DNA of 64,000 nucleotides from Neonectria sp. B-13 (GCA_002682825.1 NOKP01000063.1:83286-147285), one strand, 5' to 3'. Shown: positions 1-10,448, counted from the first letter of the stretch. Made by a program: numbers and translations. The notes: generated by a model not told the origin, from the sequence alone.

Positions 1-160
1 ATACCAACGCTCGATTCTTACAAGCATGATCAAGTCACATCTCACCCTGTCCATCCGTCGGTATTCAAAAGCATGTCCCTGTGAAATGCAAAGACGTAGT
101 GCCCGATACCTTCACAAAAACAGTTATTCAGTTGTCATCGTACGATTTGTACATTCGTGA

Positions 161-619
161 CTACAATTCCACCGTTTCGTAGTCGCTCCTCAGCCGTCTC
201 GGGCTTACAAGCACCGGTAAAAACGCCAGTGTCACGGCGCTTAGCATCCTCCTCGATCTCATCAACAGGATCATGTCGCAGACAGTTGTAACTCTAAGGC
301 ATAGAGACTGTTCAATGCTGTTGATGTTGCCTGATATGGCGTGGATATGAGCATTAATCAAACCTGGGATCAATATGTCGCCAGGACAAGAGATTCTTGT
401 GATTCCCGCCACAGGAACTCGTTGAACTTCCCCGTCGCCGACCTCTGTGATGAGGCCATCTTGAACAGTGATAAACCCCTTGTTGGTGAATTCGTGCCCA
501 GTGAAGATCTTGAAATCATCGATAATAAAGGTATCTCGGCAAGATATGTTTCTGGGACTCAAATGACATGTAGGTAGCCTTGGTGAGTTTTGACGTTGCG
601 CTGTACGTGATTTCTTCAT
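161..619 (-). pseudogene. Amidohydrolase N-terminal fragment
   Basis: Read on the minus strand from an ATG at 619, the frame holds the N-terminal beta-sandwich of a metal-dependent amidohydrolase and then the strand-1 metal site: PGLINAHIHA contains the HxH pair, followed by VTTVCDM. After that the expected continuation is lost. A second frame just downstream (about 140-265) looks better and resumes with PVDEIEEDAKRRD, which suggests a few bases were deleted near 265 and shifted the frame. No catalytic C-terminal half is present, so the piece cannot be an active enzyme. It points away from the intact amidohydrolase at 1640-3106. The original substrate cannot be told. Confidence 0.7.
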
Positions 620-720
620 CCTAAATGCACCTCGTTTATGGGAGGATTTACTTGATCCGTTATTAGTACGGAAAACAATGCCATCTAATACCCTGGATCG
701 TCCTGTTCCGTAGGAGTTCC

Positions 721-796
721 GCTTTCCGGCAGGAAGTTCGGAACACCCGCTGAGATCCGCTTTCCGGCAGGAAGTCCGGAACACCCGCTGAGATCC
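721..796. repeat. 38-bp perfect-spaced tandem duplication
   Basis: Two adjacent 38-bp units (721-758 and 759-796) begin with GCTTTCCGGCAGGAAG and differ at one position, a T/C transition. They lie upstream of the start of the amidohydrolase fragment. Confidence 0.9.
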
Positions 797-1639
797 GAAA
801 AGGACCCTGCAGGGCTTCTACGCTGGGAACTCTTGATACAACATTGGGTGTCCCACAGATATTGGGTACTCCGTGCAGGACGTGTTGGCCGGCCAGATCT
901 CCCCACTCCCTGCTTTTAAAAATTGCAATTTAAGGTGTAAATCCCAGTGCAGCACTCACTTGTCTACGGCACTCGCTTATTGTCACGTTACAGAGCTACA
1001 GTAGGATGCGGGTAAATAACATAGTAAATTTGCCTTATCTTCTACAAAGGAAAGGGGCGCGGCTGTTGCCGCTTTTATGTGCGCTAAGCTTTGCTCACAG
1101 CAAAGCTCGGCCGTGGTTTCGGGCAGTTGTAATAACCCGAGATAACCTCGGTTACGCTCACAAATCATCAATCCAAAACACGGCAATTGACAACGGTACT
1201 TAAGTCGGCTTTTATGACTAAGTGTTATCCAAGGAATTGTGACACTTACCATGTAGTCTATGTTATATCAATTAACGTTATCCGCTATGTAAGCCCGCTC
1301 GCTAATGAATTAGTAACCCACTGACCCACGTTATGTCACGGCTTCGGGTTCCGTGGAAAAGCCGTATACGGCCTCGATCGGTGTCGTGGCATTCACGAGA
1401 CGAGGCCACGGGGAGAAATTCTCTAGGGAAAGTTAAAACACTCTCCTCGATCCAGGCATGCCGGGTTTAAATAACAGAAAAGGTGGGGTTGTAGGGGAAG
1501 ATAAGTGAGGACGAGCGCCACCCGTGATGTCTCGAGATGTAGTCTTGATACATCACTATTCTTTTGCGCTCCCAACCTTTCAGATTTTCGAGCATTGAAT
1601 AATCGAAGTACCCACGACAACCTGCCGGCTCTAACAATA
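797..1639. other. Intergenic, no gene recognised
   Basis: Short open frames on both strands show no recognisable motif. The last part (about 1490-1639) is the 5' leader of the amidohydrolase gene. An in-frame GTG at 1505 extends the downstream frame, but a fungal start there is unlikely. Confidence 0.6.
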
Positions 1640-3106
1640 ATGTCTGGAAAATACCTCATCACCGGTGGCCTCGTAGTTACCCTCGACGACTCGCTCGGTG
1701 ACTTTGAAAACGGCGCCGTTCTCGTCGAGGACGGCGTCATCAAAGCCGTCGGCAGGGCAGAGGACATATCAGCACCCGAGGCCGAAATCATCGACGCTAC
1801 CGAAGGCGTCGTCATCCCTGGCATGGTAGACACCCACCGCCACGTTTCCATGAGTCTCACGCGCGGCATCGGCGTGGACCAAAACGTATGGCCGTTTTTG
1901 TTCAACACCTTCACCCGATGGTTGCCGGCGATTGGGGTCGAAGAAATACATACATCCGCGCTAGTCAGTGCTCTCGAGGCCATTGACAGCGGAATCACCA
2001 CGATTCTGGACCCCGCCGAGTCTTTCTACTCTGCCGAGCACGCAGACGCGGAATTGCAAGGCCTCAAGGAGTCTGGGATCCGGGCTTTCTTCTGCTACGG
2101 AATGAGCGGAAACCAATACGGTGATGTCCCGGCAGGGAAAGCTGGTTGGGACGCCCGCATGCAGCACGCCAGCAAGATGGTCCAGGAGGACTCACTGGAC
2201 GGGCTCGTCCGCGTGGGTCTTCACCTCAGCCAGTCAGGTACGGTCCCCTTCTCTTGGATGGGCGACGAGGTGAAGTTCGCCCAGGATCGAGGGCTTTTCT
2301 GCTGTTCCCACTCCAGCGTTGTTGTCGGCTCCGATTTCACACGCGACCTGGAAGTTCGAGCAGACATGGGATGCATGCTTCCCGGGCACGTCTACATCCA
2401 CTGCCCGAGTATATCGGACCACGAGATGAGCCTCGTCGCCAAGACTGGGGGCAAAATCTCACTGGCACCGGATACGGACATCCAGATGGGCATGGGCTAC
2501 CCGCCCCTGAGAATGGCTCTCGCCCACGGCCTGAAGCCCTCCCTCGGCACCGACAGCTCTAGCATCGCCCCGCCAGACCTGCTGTCTCAGATGCGAGTGC
2601 AGTTACAGGCGCAGCGCGGTCAGGATCACCACGCCATCCACCTCACCCATCGACCCTCTTTCAATATGGACTTTGGTGTCCGTGACGCTCTGATTTGGGG
2701 AACGCGGAACGGCGCCGAGGCCATCGGTCTCAGCGACAAGATCGGCACGCTCACGCCGGGCAAGAGAGCCGACGTCGTCGTCATCACCAGCAAGCGCGCA
2801 CTCACCGGCTCGGCGAACCCCCTTGGGACCGCGGTGCTGCATTCCACGCCGGCTGATGTCGACTTGGTAATGGTGGACGGGAAGATCCTGAAGCGTGACG
2901 GGCACTTGGTCGGATTGGATGTCGAGGAAATCCGCGCCAGGGCACGGGAGGGGTTGCGGCGTATTCAAGATAACCTGAAGAGACTGCGTCCGGAGATGAG
3001 TCCGGAGGAGATCGAAGGCTTCATCCGTCAGACCGAAAAGGCTCATCGGGCCAACGTTGCGAATGCATACGCTGAGAGAAGTGAAACTATACTGACTAAC
3101 CTATAA
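1640..3106 (+). CDS. Amidohydrolase (ATZ/TRZ, cytosine-deaminase-like family)
   Basis: This is an intact, intronless frame of 488 codons from the ATG at 1640. The N-terminal sandwich (residues 1-60) is followed by the first metal motif DTHRH (H66, H68), then H195 in VGLHLSQ, CSHSS (H224), YIHCP (H254) and LGTDSSS (D305). That is the usual order of ligands in hydrolases and deaminases acting on rings or amidines such as chlorotriazines, hydroxyatrazine, SAH/MTA and guanine. The C-terminal part returns to the sandwich (GTLTPGKRADVVVI). The glutamate that follows the third ligand in many deaminases (HxxE) is not seen at CSHSS, so the reaction may be hydrolytic rather than deaminating. The substrate is unknown. 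The protein is presumably cytosolic because no signal peptide is seen. A broken amidohydrolase lies divergently upstream. Confidence 0.88.
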   Translation: MSGKYLITGGLVVTLDDSLGDFENGAVLVEDGVIKAVGRAEDISAPEAEIIDATEGVVIPGMVDTHRHVSMSLTRGIGVDQNVWPFLFNTFTRWLPAIGVEEIHTSALVSALEAIDSGITTILDPAESFYSAEHADAELQGLKESGIRAFFCYGMSGNQYGDVPAGKAGWDARMQHASKMVQEDSLDGLVRVGLHLSQSGTVPFSWMGDEVKFAQDRGLFCCSHSSVVVGSDFTRDLEVRADMGCMLPGHVYIHCPSISDHEMSLVAKTGGKISLAPDTDIQMGMGYPPLRMALAHGLKPSLGTDSSSIAPPDLLSQMRVQLQAQRGQDHHAIHLTHRPSFNMDFGVRDALIWGTRNGAEAIGLSDKIGTLTPGKRADVVVITSKRALTGSANPLGTAVLHSTPADVDLVMVDGKILKRDGHLVGLDVEEIRARAREGLRRIQDNLKRLRPEMSPEEIEGFIRQTEKAHRANVANAYAERSETILTNL

Positions 3107-3562
3107 CCAAAGGAGCAATACATTAGAAAGTTCATTTTCAGATTTCAAGCTGGGAAACTTGGTCCTAGTGTCTCATCATTCAATTCGATTCGATCCTACT
3201 ACACACTACCTTCCTAGAGTATCACACGCATTATGTCATCCGATTTAGTATTCCAATTGAATGGAACATGCAACAACTACGACTGGAAAAAGAAGGGAAG
3301 CCAGTTTCTCGCGGCTCACCTATGCTCCAAGACATCTGGCGATGATTTCGTAATCGAGAACGATAAGCCTTACTCTGAGATGTGGTTTGGCGACTACCCA
3401 AACTTTCCTGCACGCATCGCTGAAACGGGGGAGCCGCTCGACGACCGCATTTACAACAAGTCTTCCATGCTGGGTGAGGGCGGTATTAAGAAAATTGGTG
3501 GATATCTGCCCTTTTTGCCCAAAGTACGTTTTCCCATCCACAAATTCCGACTATTGTTAATA

Positions 3563-4767
3563 CTGTGGGGGTCTCAAAAGCGACTGCCCCCTGACCTTCG
3601 TACCTCAGGTAGGGGGGTGGTTTGACTAGCAAAAGTGGTTTGATTCGCAAAAAATAANNNNNNNNNNNNNNNNNNNNNNNNNNNNNNNNNNNNNNNNNNN
3701 NNNNNNNNNNNNNNNNNNNNNNNNNNNNNNNNNNNNNNNNNNNNNNNNNNNNNNNNNNNNNNNNNNNNNNNNNNNNNNNNNNNNNNNNNNNNNNNNNNNN
3801 NNNNNNNNNNNNNNNNNNNNNNNNNNNNNNNNNNNNNNNNNNNNNNNNNNNNNNNNNNNNNNNNNNNNNNNNNNNNNNNNNNNNNNNNNNNNNNNNNNNN
3901 NNNNNNNNNNNNNNNNNNNNNNNNNNNNNNNNNNNNNNNNNNNNNNNNNNNNNNNNNNNNNNNNNNNNNNNNNNNNNNNNNNNNNNNNNNNNNNNNNNNN
4001 NNNNNNNNNNNNNNNNNNNNNNNNNNNNNNNNNNNNNNNNNNNNNNNNNNNNNNNNNNNNNNNNNNNNNNNNNNNNNNNNNNNNNNNNNNNNNNNNNNNN
4101 NNNNNNNNNNNNNNNNNNNNNNNNNNNNNNNNNNNNNNNNNNNNNNNNNNNNNNNNNNNNNNNNNNNNNNNNNNNNNNNNNNNNNNNNNNNNNNNNNNNN
4201 NNNNNNNNNNNNNNNNNNNNNNNNNNNNNNNNNNNNNNNNNNNNNNNNNNNNNNNNNNNNNNNNNNNNNNNNNNNNNNNNNNNNNNNNNNNNNNNNNNNN
4301 NNNNNNNNNNNNNNNNNNNNNNNNNNNNNNNNNNNNNNNNNNNNNNNNNNNNNNNNNNNNNNNNNNNNNNNNNNNNNNNNNNNNNNNNNNNNNNNNNNNN
4401 NNNNNNNNNNNNNNNNNNNNNNNNNNNNNNNNNNNNNNNNNNNNNNNNNNNNNNNNNNNNNNNNNNNNNNNNNNNNNNNNNNNNNNNNNNNNNNNNNNNN
4501 NNNNNNNNNNNNNNNNNNNNNNNNNNNNNNNNNNNNNNNNNNNNNNNNNNNNNNNNNNNNNNNNNNNNNNAGTGCGGGGTTGTGAAATGGTCTATGACAG
4601 TAGGTAGCATTATTCATTAAAACCGCAGTACCTTCCTTTTAGTGGGCGCACCATATAAAGCTAGGTACCGTTTTTTTTTTTGCGAATCAAACCACTTTTG
4701 CTAGTCAAGCCACCCCCCTACCTGAGGTACGAAGGTCAGGGGGCAGTCGCTTTTGAGACCCCCACAG
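3563..4767. mobile_element. TIR DNA transposon, Tc1/mariner-like by target site, inside an intron
   Basis: The ends are near-perfect inverted repeats of about 92 bp (3563-3654 and 4676-4767), beginning CTGTGGGGGTC. Only one transition separates the two arms. The element is flanked by TA on both sides (3561-3562 and 4768-4769), the target duplication of Tc1/mariner/pogo elements. It sits wholly within the first intron of the isomerase pseudogene. Without it the intron would be about 47 nt, a normal fungal size. Almost all of the interior is unsequenced (N), so no transposase can be assessed. Confidence 0.88.
3658..4570. other. Assembly gap (N)
   Basis: A run of 913 undetermined bases. The true size and content of the transposon interior are therefore unknown. 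Long apparent open frames on the minus strand across this gap are artefacts. Confidence 0.99.
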
Positions 4768-5536
4768 TAAGCCCTAGATCTTGTCGATTGGCAACCCGCT
4801 TCCACTTCAAATCCATCCTAACAAAGAGCTGGCTGCAAAACTTCACCAGGAAGATCCAGACCAGTTATTCGTAATATCCTCCACGCTGAAGATGCTACGG
4901 TTAGACAAGCCCTGGAGGTTTTAGAAAGAATTCGTCGAAACGAGCGTGGGAAATCAGGCTACCTGCTCGACTTGCTTCCAGTGCCGAAAGAGCAGTTCGG
5001 TTCTCACGATCTCGCAGTCCTAGTGGCGCCATTGTGTATGAACTTCTTGGTTCTTCAGCTGAGGAAGTTATCTTCATCCCCGCCGACGGAATTCATGCGT
5101 ACGTCAGTGGTGACATTTTGAAATGCATAGCGCGGAGTGATAATATGCTCGCCTCTGGGTTCTATGGCCCCCGCATCGACAAGAGCACCATTGATGACTT
5201 TGGCAATAGCATGACGTTCAATGGCGCTCCAGGAAGGACGTTGAGTTGCTGAGAAATAAGGCGCATCAAGGAAACAACGGGAAAACATCAGTATACAGCC
5301 CACCTATCGATGAGTTTGACATACTAGTCACAGAACTTGAGAATGCTGAAAAGGAGGTCATTGTTAGGATGACCAGCCCAAGCATCGCTATTGCAAACAA
5401 GGAAAATGGGATACTGGGGGCAGACGTGAAAACGCTGGACATCAACGAGGATTGTATTTATTACATCGCTCCCGGAGTCGATACTATATGGGAAAGTGGA
5501 AAAGAAGGATTGCAAGTCTTTATAGTTGTTGCGTAA

Positions 5537-6186
5537 ACAGTGCCAGTGGATACAAAATGGAAGAGCGTACTGGTAGATAGCTCGTTTCTTTGGACCTTTA
5601 CTAGTAGTCTTAATCCTTCAGACTTGTTTTCGTACTTTCCTACACAGCCCCTGGCCTGTTACCCTCGGCTGATACATCCACCTTTCAAACCAACCTGGCC
5701 TTCTCCGGTTCCATAAGTCTGAAGTATGAAGTTAGATGAATGTAAGCTTCGCCGCAGGTCGAGTACTGCTAATGCACTTTCACTCAACTCAACTTAACCT
5801 CCAACGCAATTCTCCCGCTTCGGTAATTTTGACATGAAGCTGGCACACGCTCTGTATTTTAAATTGCGGCTGAAGAACGCACGTGCTTAGTGGAGTACTG
5901 TAACAGATTGGCGAGTTTGATCAAAATTGACTCAGCAGTTGGAGGGAAGACGCCTTCTCGCCGAACTGGTACTTTCGAAAAGAAAAGCTATAAATTAATG
6001 AGGATACTCATATGTTGCCAGCATACCGTGAACAAATGCGAAGACATGACGGTAGATATTGCGTCACTATGATGCACAAAACTCCGCATCACAATTGGTT
6101 TACTGCCCAATCCAGACAACATAAGTTAAATCCCAACACCAACTAAACATACATGCATGTATTAAAAGAAAGCTTCGAAGAAAACA
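5537..6186. other. Intergenic, no gene recognised
   Basis: A short frame at 5890-6072 has no recognisable features. Nothing else is supported. Confidence 0.6.
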
Positions 6187-6460
6187 ATGGCTTCTGATCA
6201 CTCCGACGAAACATGGCAAGCAAGACCACCATACCAGATGCCAGACAACCCCTCCACCGAGCGGGAGCAGTTCAATGGCAAGGTGCAAGGCGCGTGCCAC
6301 CGCGGCAAGATCAAGTTCTGAATGAGTCGTGACAAACCACTAGCCTCGAAGTATTGCCACTGCCAAGGCTGCCAAGTTTTACAAGGTAGGTTGGTATTCG
6401 CAAGCGTGGCAAGTCTAACTAATGCTTTCATAGGTGTACACCTATGAATGCAATAAATCA
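6187..6460 (+). pseudogene. GFA/CENP-V-type zinc-binding protein remnant
   Basis: From the ATG at 6187 the frame reads VQGACHRGKIKF, an in-frame TGA, and then MSRDKPLASKYCHCQGCQV. This is the first half of a GFA (glutathione-dependent formaldehyde-activating enzyme-like) domain, which normally shows GxCHCG and CHCxxC zinc ligands. The second cysteine of the first motif is replaced by Arg, and the stop stands where family members carry Trp (TGG to TGA). A plausible 49-nt intron (6386-6434, with CTAAC and TAG) follows, after which only a weak trace of the next exon is seen. The piece is truncated and not functional. Confidence 0.65.
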
Positions 6461-6606
6461 TCGGATATGCAGAGAAAATATGACTACTATTTTTGTTCGA
6501 GATATGTTTTTATACAGCAACAAATGTACGTCTTAATTCTCCACTATCAATTCGCTCAACATGTCTCACAGATTCCAACCCCCAGAACGTAATCATTCTA
6601 CCCAAT

Positions 6607-7657
6607 ATGCAGTCAGTTTTGCACAACGTCATGGGACCCCAAAAAGTCCACCCCGAAAATCTCGTCGGCCTCACAGCGGTGGTCATTGGCGGTGTTTACG
6701 GTATTGGCTACGAAGTCAGTCGGGCGCTCGCCCATGCGGGATGCAAGGTGATTATGGTGAACCGCAAGGAGGAGCAAGGGTCAGACGCCATTTCTACGAT
6801 CAAGGACGAGTCTCCAGACGCCGACGTGGACTGGAGGGAGTGTGATTTGGGCAATCTCGACCAAGTCGAAACCGTCTTTTCGCAGTTGCGGGACTCACTT
6901 CATCGTGTCAACTTCTTCGTGCTTTCCGCCGGCATCAGTACGAGTCCGTATGGGGTCGACGCGGATGGAATAGATCGACACTTTGGTGTCAACTATCTCG
7001 GACAGTATTACGCCACGAATCAGCTATGGCCGTTGATCAGAAAGACGAGTAACATGCCTGGCGTCCTCGCTCCGAGAGTTGTCGCCCTGTTCAGCGAGGT
7101 TCACCGTACAGCGCCATCCGATACACGATTCGAGAGTCTGGACGAGATCAACAACCCTGAGCTGGACTCGACCAAGCTCTATGGTAGACCAAAACTAGCT
7201 CTCATTCTGTTTACGAAATTCGGTCTCTTTGAGTGAGTCATCAAACCCGCGAGCGACTCTATATTTGCGCTTTCGGTTCATCCCGGAACGGTGAGTTGAA
7301 GTCACCATAACCTTCCACCAAGCAAATGGACTGATAGACCTTCAGGTAAACACGAACGTGCAGCAGCAATGAAAAGACGCATATCCAGGAGTCACTGGCA
7401 CTTTGATCCCGTGGGTTATGACGTCCGTGGGACGTGACGTCGAGCAAGGCTCATACTTTACTCTGTGAGCTTTAACCTCAGAGGAAGTTTCACAGAAGGA
7501 TCAGAATGGACATTACTATACTATTTCTAGACAGGAGGGTAAGGAGAGCTCTCAGGCGTCTGATGCTGATTTAGGTGCGGCTCTCTAGGACCTTTCTAAG
7601 AAGCTCGTCAAGAAAAACCTTCGTAACGACGTACTAATTGAGTAGTCTGCTCTATAA
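6607..7657 (+). pseudogene. Short-chain dehydrogenase/reductase pseudogene with five nonsense codons
   Basis: The frame starts at an ATG at 6607 and shows a Rossmann motif GGVYGIGYEV, the LSAGI strand, HFGVNYLGQYY and a degenerate active site (LYGRPKLA, where YxxxK is expected). Similarity continues beyond the first stop through an intron (7291-7345) to the C-terminus. In-frame stops occur at 7234 (TGA), 7370 (TGA), 7466 (TGA), 7586 (TAG) and 7643 (TAG); the last four sit where related proteins carry Trp. The natural end is at 7655-7657. All the stops can be produced by G to A changes, the pattern expected from RIP or cytosine deamination. The gene ends 14 bp from the end of the oppositely oriented LysM pseudogene. 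Confidence 0.85.
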
Positions 7658-7671
7658 ATGCCAGAAATCTA

Positions 7672-8731
7672 TTAGATACCAATGCAAAGATAGACCTCCG
7701 CCCACATACTACGGCAGTCTTTGCCAATAGCTGGGTTCCATTTATACAGGTTTGCAAGAGTGATGCTGTACTTCTTCTGAATATCTTCACAAATTTGACC
7801 CTTGGCCATAAAGTGGTACTTCTTACAGTCCTTTACCATAGTATCAATATCCTAGACAGGTGTAGGTTTGTAGTTGATTGTCCATACACAGGCATATGTA
7901 TTAGTCTTTAAACTAATACATCCAGTTCCAGCCTCTAGGTTCCACTCAAGAAAGTCAGGAATTGAAATACTATTGCTGTTTGCTACAGTTAAGCATTTCT
8001 AGCCAGATTTGACTAAGTGGAATTTATTACAGTTATCGATCATATTAGGCTGTATAGGTATAGGTGTTTTAATGCCATTGTTAGGTTTCATTGATATAAA
8101 TCCAATAACAGATACATAAGCATATACATTAGTCTTTAAGCCTATACATCTGCTTCCTGCCTTAGGATTCCACTTAAGGAAGTCTAGAATAGAAATGTTG
8201 TTCTTCTTAGCAACGGTTGAGCACTTCTCACCCTCCTTTACTAGATGAAACTTGTTGCAATCCTTGGCGATGTCATTCTGAATCTGCGAGGGCGTGTCGA
8301 TCCCATTGCCGGGCGTCGCGGTGGTGGTGGTGGGTGCCTTTGATGTGACGGCAGGCGGAGCTGTACCCGCCTTCCCGTCTACACAAAAGGAGTATCCCTC
8401 CTGGAAATTCCCACAAGACTGTGTAATGGAAGGGTTCTATACAATGGCAACAAATCAGTCATAGGGTTATTATTGTGGAAGGGTAGACATTAATACATTT
8501 CAAGAAGTCTTTCAAGGTCATTCTCCAAAATTCAGGCATAAAATCACAATCAATAGATCCATCATTGTCATATCAGAAGATACAGTCCTTGGTAGTGCCT
8601 GGAGCAATTGGCAGAGATGGGGTGTTGCCTCGTCGAACACGCGAGAATGAGATGTCTCTACTGCCTATGGCGGGCTCAAAGAGCAATGCGGCAGCAGAGA
8701 GCGAGTAGAGGAAGAGCTTAGACAGTGTCAT
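7672..8731 (-). pseudogene. Secreted multi-LysM protein pseudogene
   Basis: On the minus strand an ATG at 8731 opens a clear signal peptide (MTLSKLFLYSLSAAALLF). Downstream, four LysM-like modules can be followed to a stop at 7672-7674, each with a KDC/NC...FH start and a W-N-P end. Module 1 breaks at a TGA (8573-8575, Trp expected) and contains an intron. Two further TAG stops occur at 7999-8001 and 7852-7854, where Gln is plausible. A Thr/Pro-rich linker (about 8310-8370) precedes module 2. LysM effectors bind chitin oligomers outside the cell and can shield fungi from plant chitin sensing. This copy cannot make a full protein. The stops match C to T changes, and the 3' half is notably AT-rich. 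Confidence 0.85.
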
Positions 8732-8812
8732 CTTGGGATTTGGTAAAATCAAAAGATAAAAAATCGGAATAGTGCCTGAGTGATTGTGATGATAGGTTGG
8801 CATTGGGAGATT

Positions 8813-9217
8813 TTATAACTTAAAGCTTTTAATTGACGGCTGGCTAGCACTCTCAATCGTGGGCCTTGGCGTATTCGGGTGTACATTACGCAGACAGACC
8901 TCATGACTAACTCGAATGATTGACTTACATCCTTCCACGCAATACATCGTGTCTGGCTGGATAGACTCACAGTCCCCCTCTAACTCGGGGTTCAACTCGA
9001 GAAAAGTATCAACGGTCGTGTGGTACTTGTTGGCTATGGAGGCACACGTTTTGGAATCGACTTCGGGCCCCGTAGTAGTCCCAAGCCGACAATTGATGTC
9101 GCCGGGGCGGAGAAGCCTGAGCCTCCAGGTCTCTGGCTGGCATTCATCGGCCAAAACCGCGCCATTGACGACGAGCAAGGCCGCAAGCGTGAGCCGAACC
9201 GCTTGTAAAGGTCCCAT
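8813..9217 (-). CDS. Small secreted LysM-domain protein
   Basis: The ATG at 9217 starts a signal peptide (MGPLQAVRLTLAALLVV, cleavage likely after about residue 24). One LysM-like module follows, with GDINCR, TCASIANKYHTT, FLELNPEL and MYCVEGC. As one exon it gives 134 residues. A strong GTAAGT donor at 8928, right after CVEG, makes an intron likely, so the last 38 residues of the unspliced frame may not be real and a short 3' exon may lie downstream. It is unbroken, unlike the adjacent multi-LysM copy. Chitin binding in the cell wall or apoplast is the family expectation. The ancestral gene pair was probably arranged head to tail on the minus strand. Confidence 0.7.
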   Translation of the reverse strand: MGPLQAVRLTLAALLVVNGAVLADECQPETWRLRLLRPGDINCRLGTTTGPEVDSKTCASIANKYHTTVDTFLELNPELEGDCESIQPDTMYCVEGCKSIIRVSHEVCLRNVHPNTPRPTIESASQPSIKSFKL

Positions 9218-9605
9218 TATAGATGCGGGGGAGGGTATTAGTGATTGAAGAATAAGCACGACGGGCAGCCAAGTATTTAAACGCTGACACAGTATACCAC
9301 GTTACATTGTGCCATAATGAAGAATGGGATTTACGGATCGGCAGTTGTAGCTGGTACCGACCTTGATCTACCTGTTGGGTGGTCACGTCTTGGCAAAGCA
9401 CGGCGCAGGGTTACGGCGGACCATTTCCGCATGCAGGGCCAAAGACACTAGGCTTAATGCATGCATGAGTAGCACATAGACTAAATGGAGGAACTTTAGG
9501 GTCGGCAAAATAGATTAATCGCCTGTTTATCCGTATAGTGCACCTAAATCATTCTTCCAAGTCGGGCTGCCTCCTTTTTTCACTCACTTTTATCACGCAC
9601 ACACC

Positions 9606-10448
9606 ATGGCTCAGCCCACTGAATCAGCCATCTTGGCCGCCCTTGGCAGGTACCGTGCCCACATTGCCGAGGTCAACCACCGCGCCATGTTGACAATCAT
9701 TCCGGTGGTTGAGACAGCCCACCTAGAAGATCCCGACTTCTGGGAATCAGTCGAAGAGGAAGAGGAAGTGCGCCTCGAATATCTTGACCGCCTCATCGAC
9801 ATACCCAAGGGTAATACGCAGCCGCCCATTAAGCGCCCGTCCGACGTCCTTGAGCATTGGGACTTAATTGTACAGCAAGTCTCCCTCGACGGTACGTCAG
9901 TGAATGCCAACCCAGAATGGCGGGCCGCTAAGCGTGGGATGTATCGCTTGGCTATCCTTGAGGGCCTTGAGTGTCTTGAGTGTCCCACTGGACAGTGGAT
10001 ATTGCCTTACGATTTTGAGATTCTGATGCAGCAAGCTGACAGTCTCGAGGGGAATGGCTGGGCCATGATCCGCGATATGGGGCGCCTGATTTTCTGGGAA
10101 GGCTGGGGACCAGAAGGCGTCTTGGAGACCCCGGAATTAATTCGGCGGAGGGTTATGACGGGGCAGGCCATTCTTGATGTAATGTCTCCGCTCGATGACT
10201 TCGAAACATACGACATAGCAGGAGGATGGATCTCCGGCACGGGAAACGAGTCTGGTGTGTATATAATTTACAGCCGGCCTACAGGGGACAAGAGTCAAGG
10301 TTGGTCTTGGCGGTATGTGGCTTCGATGGGTCAGTTTGGCAGTAAAATCTTCCATAATATTGTGGGTGTTCTGGATTGGTACCAGCAGAAAGATGAGCCT
10401 TCTAAGACAGAGCTTATAATCAATGCAGAGGACATCTTTCAGCCCTGA
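9606..10448 (+). CDS. Hypothetical protein, copy 1 of a tandem pair (possible SUKH/Smi1-like)
   Basis: Intact frame of 280 residues without introns and with a good start context (ACCATGG). There is no signal peptide or membrane segment, so it is probably cytosolic. An acidic helical N-terminal half (residues 1-125) leads into a C-terminal half with WILPYDFEIL (131-140), GNGW (149-152), an IFWEGW segment, GGWISG (206-211), a short strand pair with GWSWRYV (232-238) and IFHNIVGVLDWY (249-259). The LP-x-D-[FY] element, the later strands and the closing helix resemble the layout of SUKH/Smi1-Knr4 domains. I infer this by eye and it is not certain. SUKH proteins include yeast Smi1/Knr4 and bacterial immunity proteins against nuclease toxins. 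The paralogue lies 469 bp downstream on the same strand. Confidence 0.6.
   Translation: MAQPTESAILAALGRYRAHIAEVNHRAMLTIIPVVETAHLEDPDFWESVEEEEEVRLEYLDRLIDIPKGNTQPPIKRPSDVLEHWDLIVQQVSLDGTSVNANPEWRAAKRGMYRLAILEGLECLECPTGQWILPYDFEILMQQADSLEGNGWAMIRDMGRLIFWEGWGPEGVLETPELIRRRVMTGQAILDVMSPLDDFETYDIAGGWISGTGNESGVYIIYSRPTGDKSQGWSWRYVASMGQFGSKIFHNIVGVLDWYQQKDEPSKTELIINAEDIFQP

Larger units (their letters stand above)
3233..5536 (+). pseudogene. Mannose-6-phosphate isomerase (type I) pseudogene
   Basis: Exon 1 (3233-3523) encodes the N-terminus of a type I phosphomannose isomerase (NNYDWKKKGS, KPYSEMWFGDYP, LPFLPK). A GTACGT donor at 3524 and a CTAG acceptor ending at 4777 restore the frame into exon 2 from 4778, which contains LPLQIHPNKELAAKLHQE with the family's zinc-site region. 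The coding part then decays. Roughly 60 expected residues are missing near 4870. The next block (about 4872-5060) is in another frame, a shift near 5055 leads into FIPADGIHAYVSGDI, and a further shift near 5245 leads into the C-terminal PPIDEFDILVTELE block, which ends at 5536. The enzyme links glycolysis to GDP-mannose supply, so a working copy is expected elsewhere in the genome. Assembly error next to the gap could account for some but not all of the breaks. Confidence 0.85.

Noticed and set aside
2146..2562. Plus frame of 138 codons inside the amidohydrolase gene
   Set aside because: Overlaps the amidohydrolase coding frame in another phase and shows only codon-bias-driven Arg/Pro-rich output.
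3486..4617. Two minus-strand open frames of about 350 codons
   Set aside because: They exist only because the 913-base N gap is read as open; the ends are the transposon inverted repeats.
7234..8575. Reassigned or read-through stop codons
   Set aside because: TGA and TAG both appear at Trp or Gln positions, with TAA as well elsewhere, while many genes in the window end normally on all three stops. Mutation explains the pattern better than a variant code.
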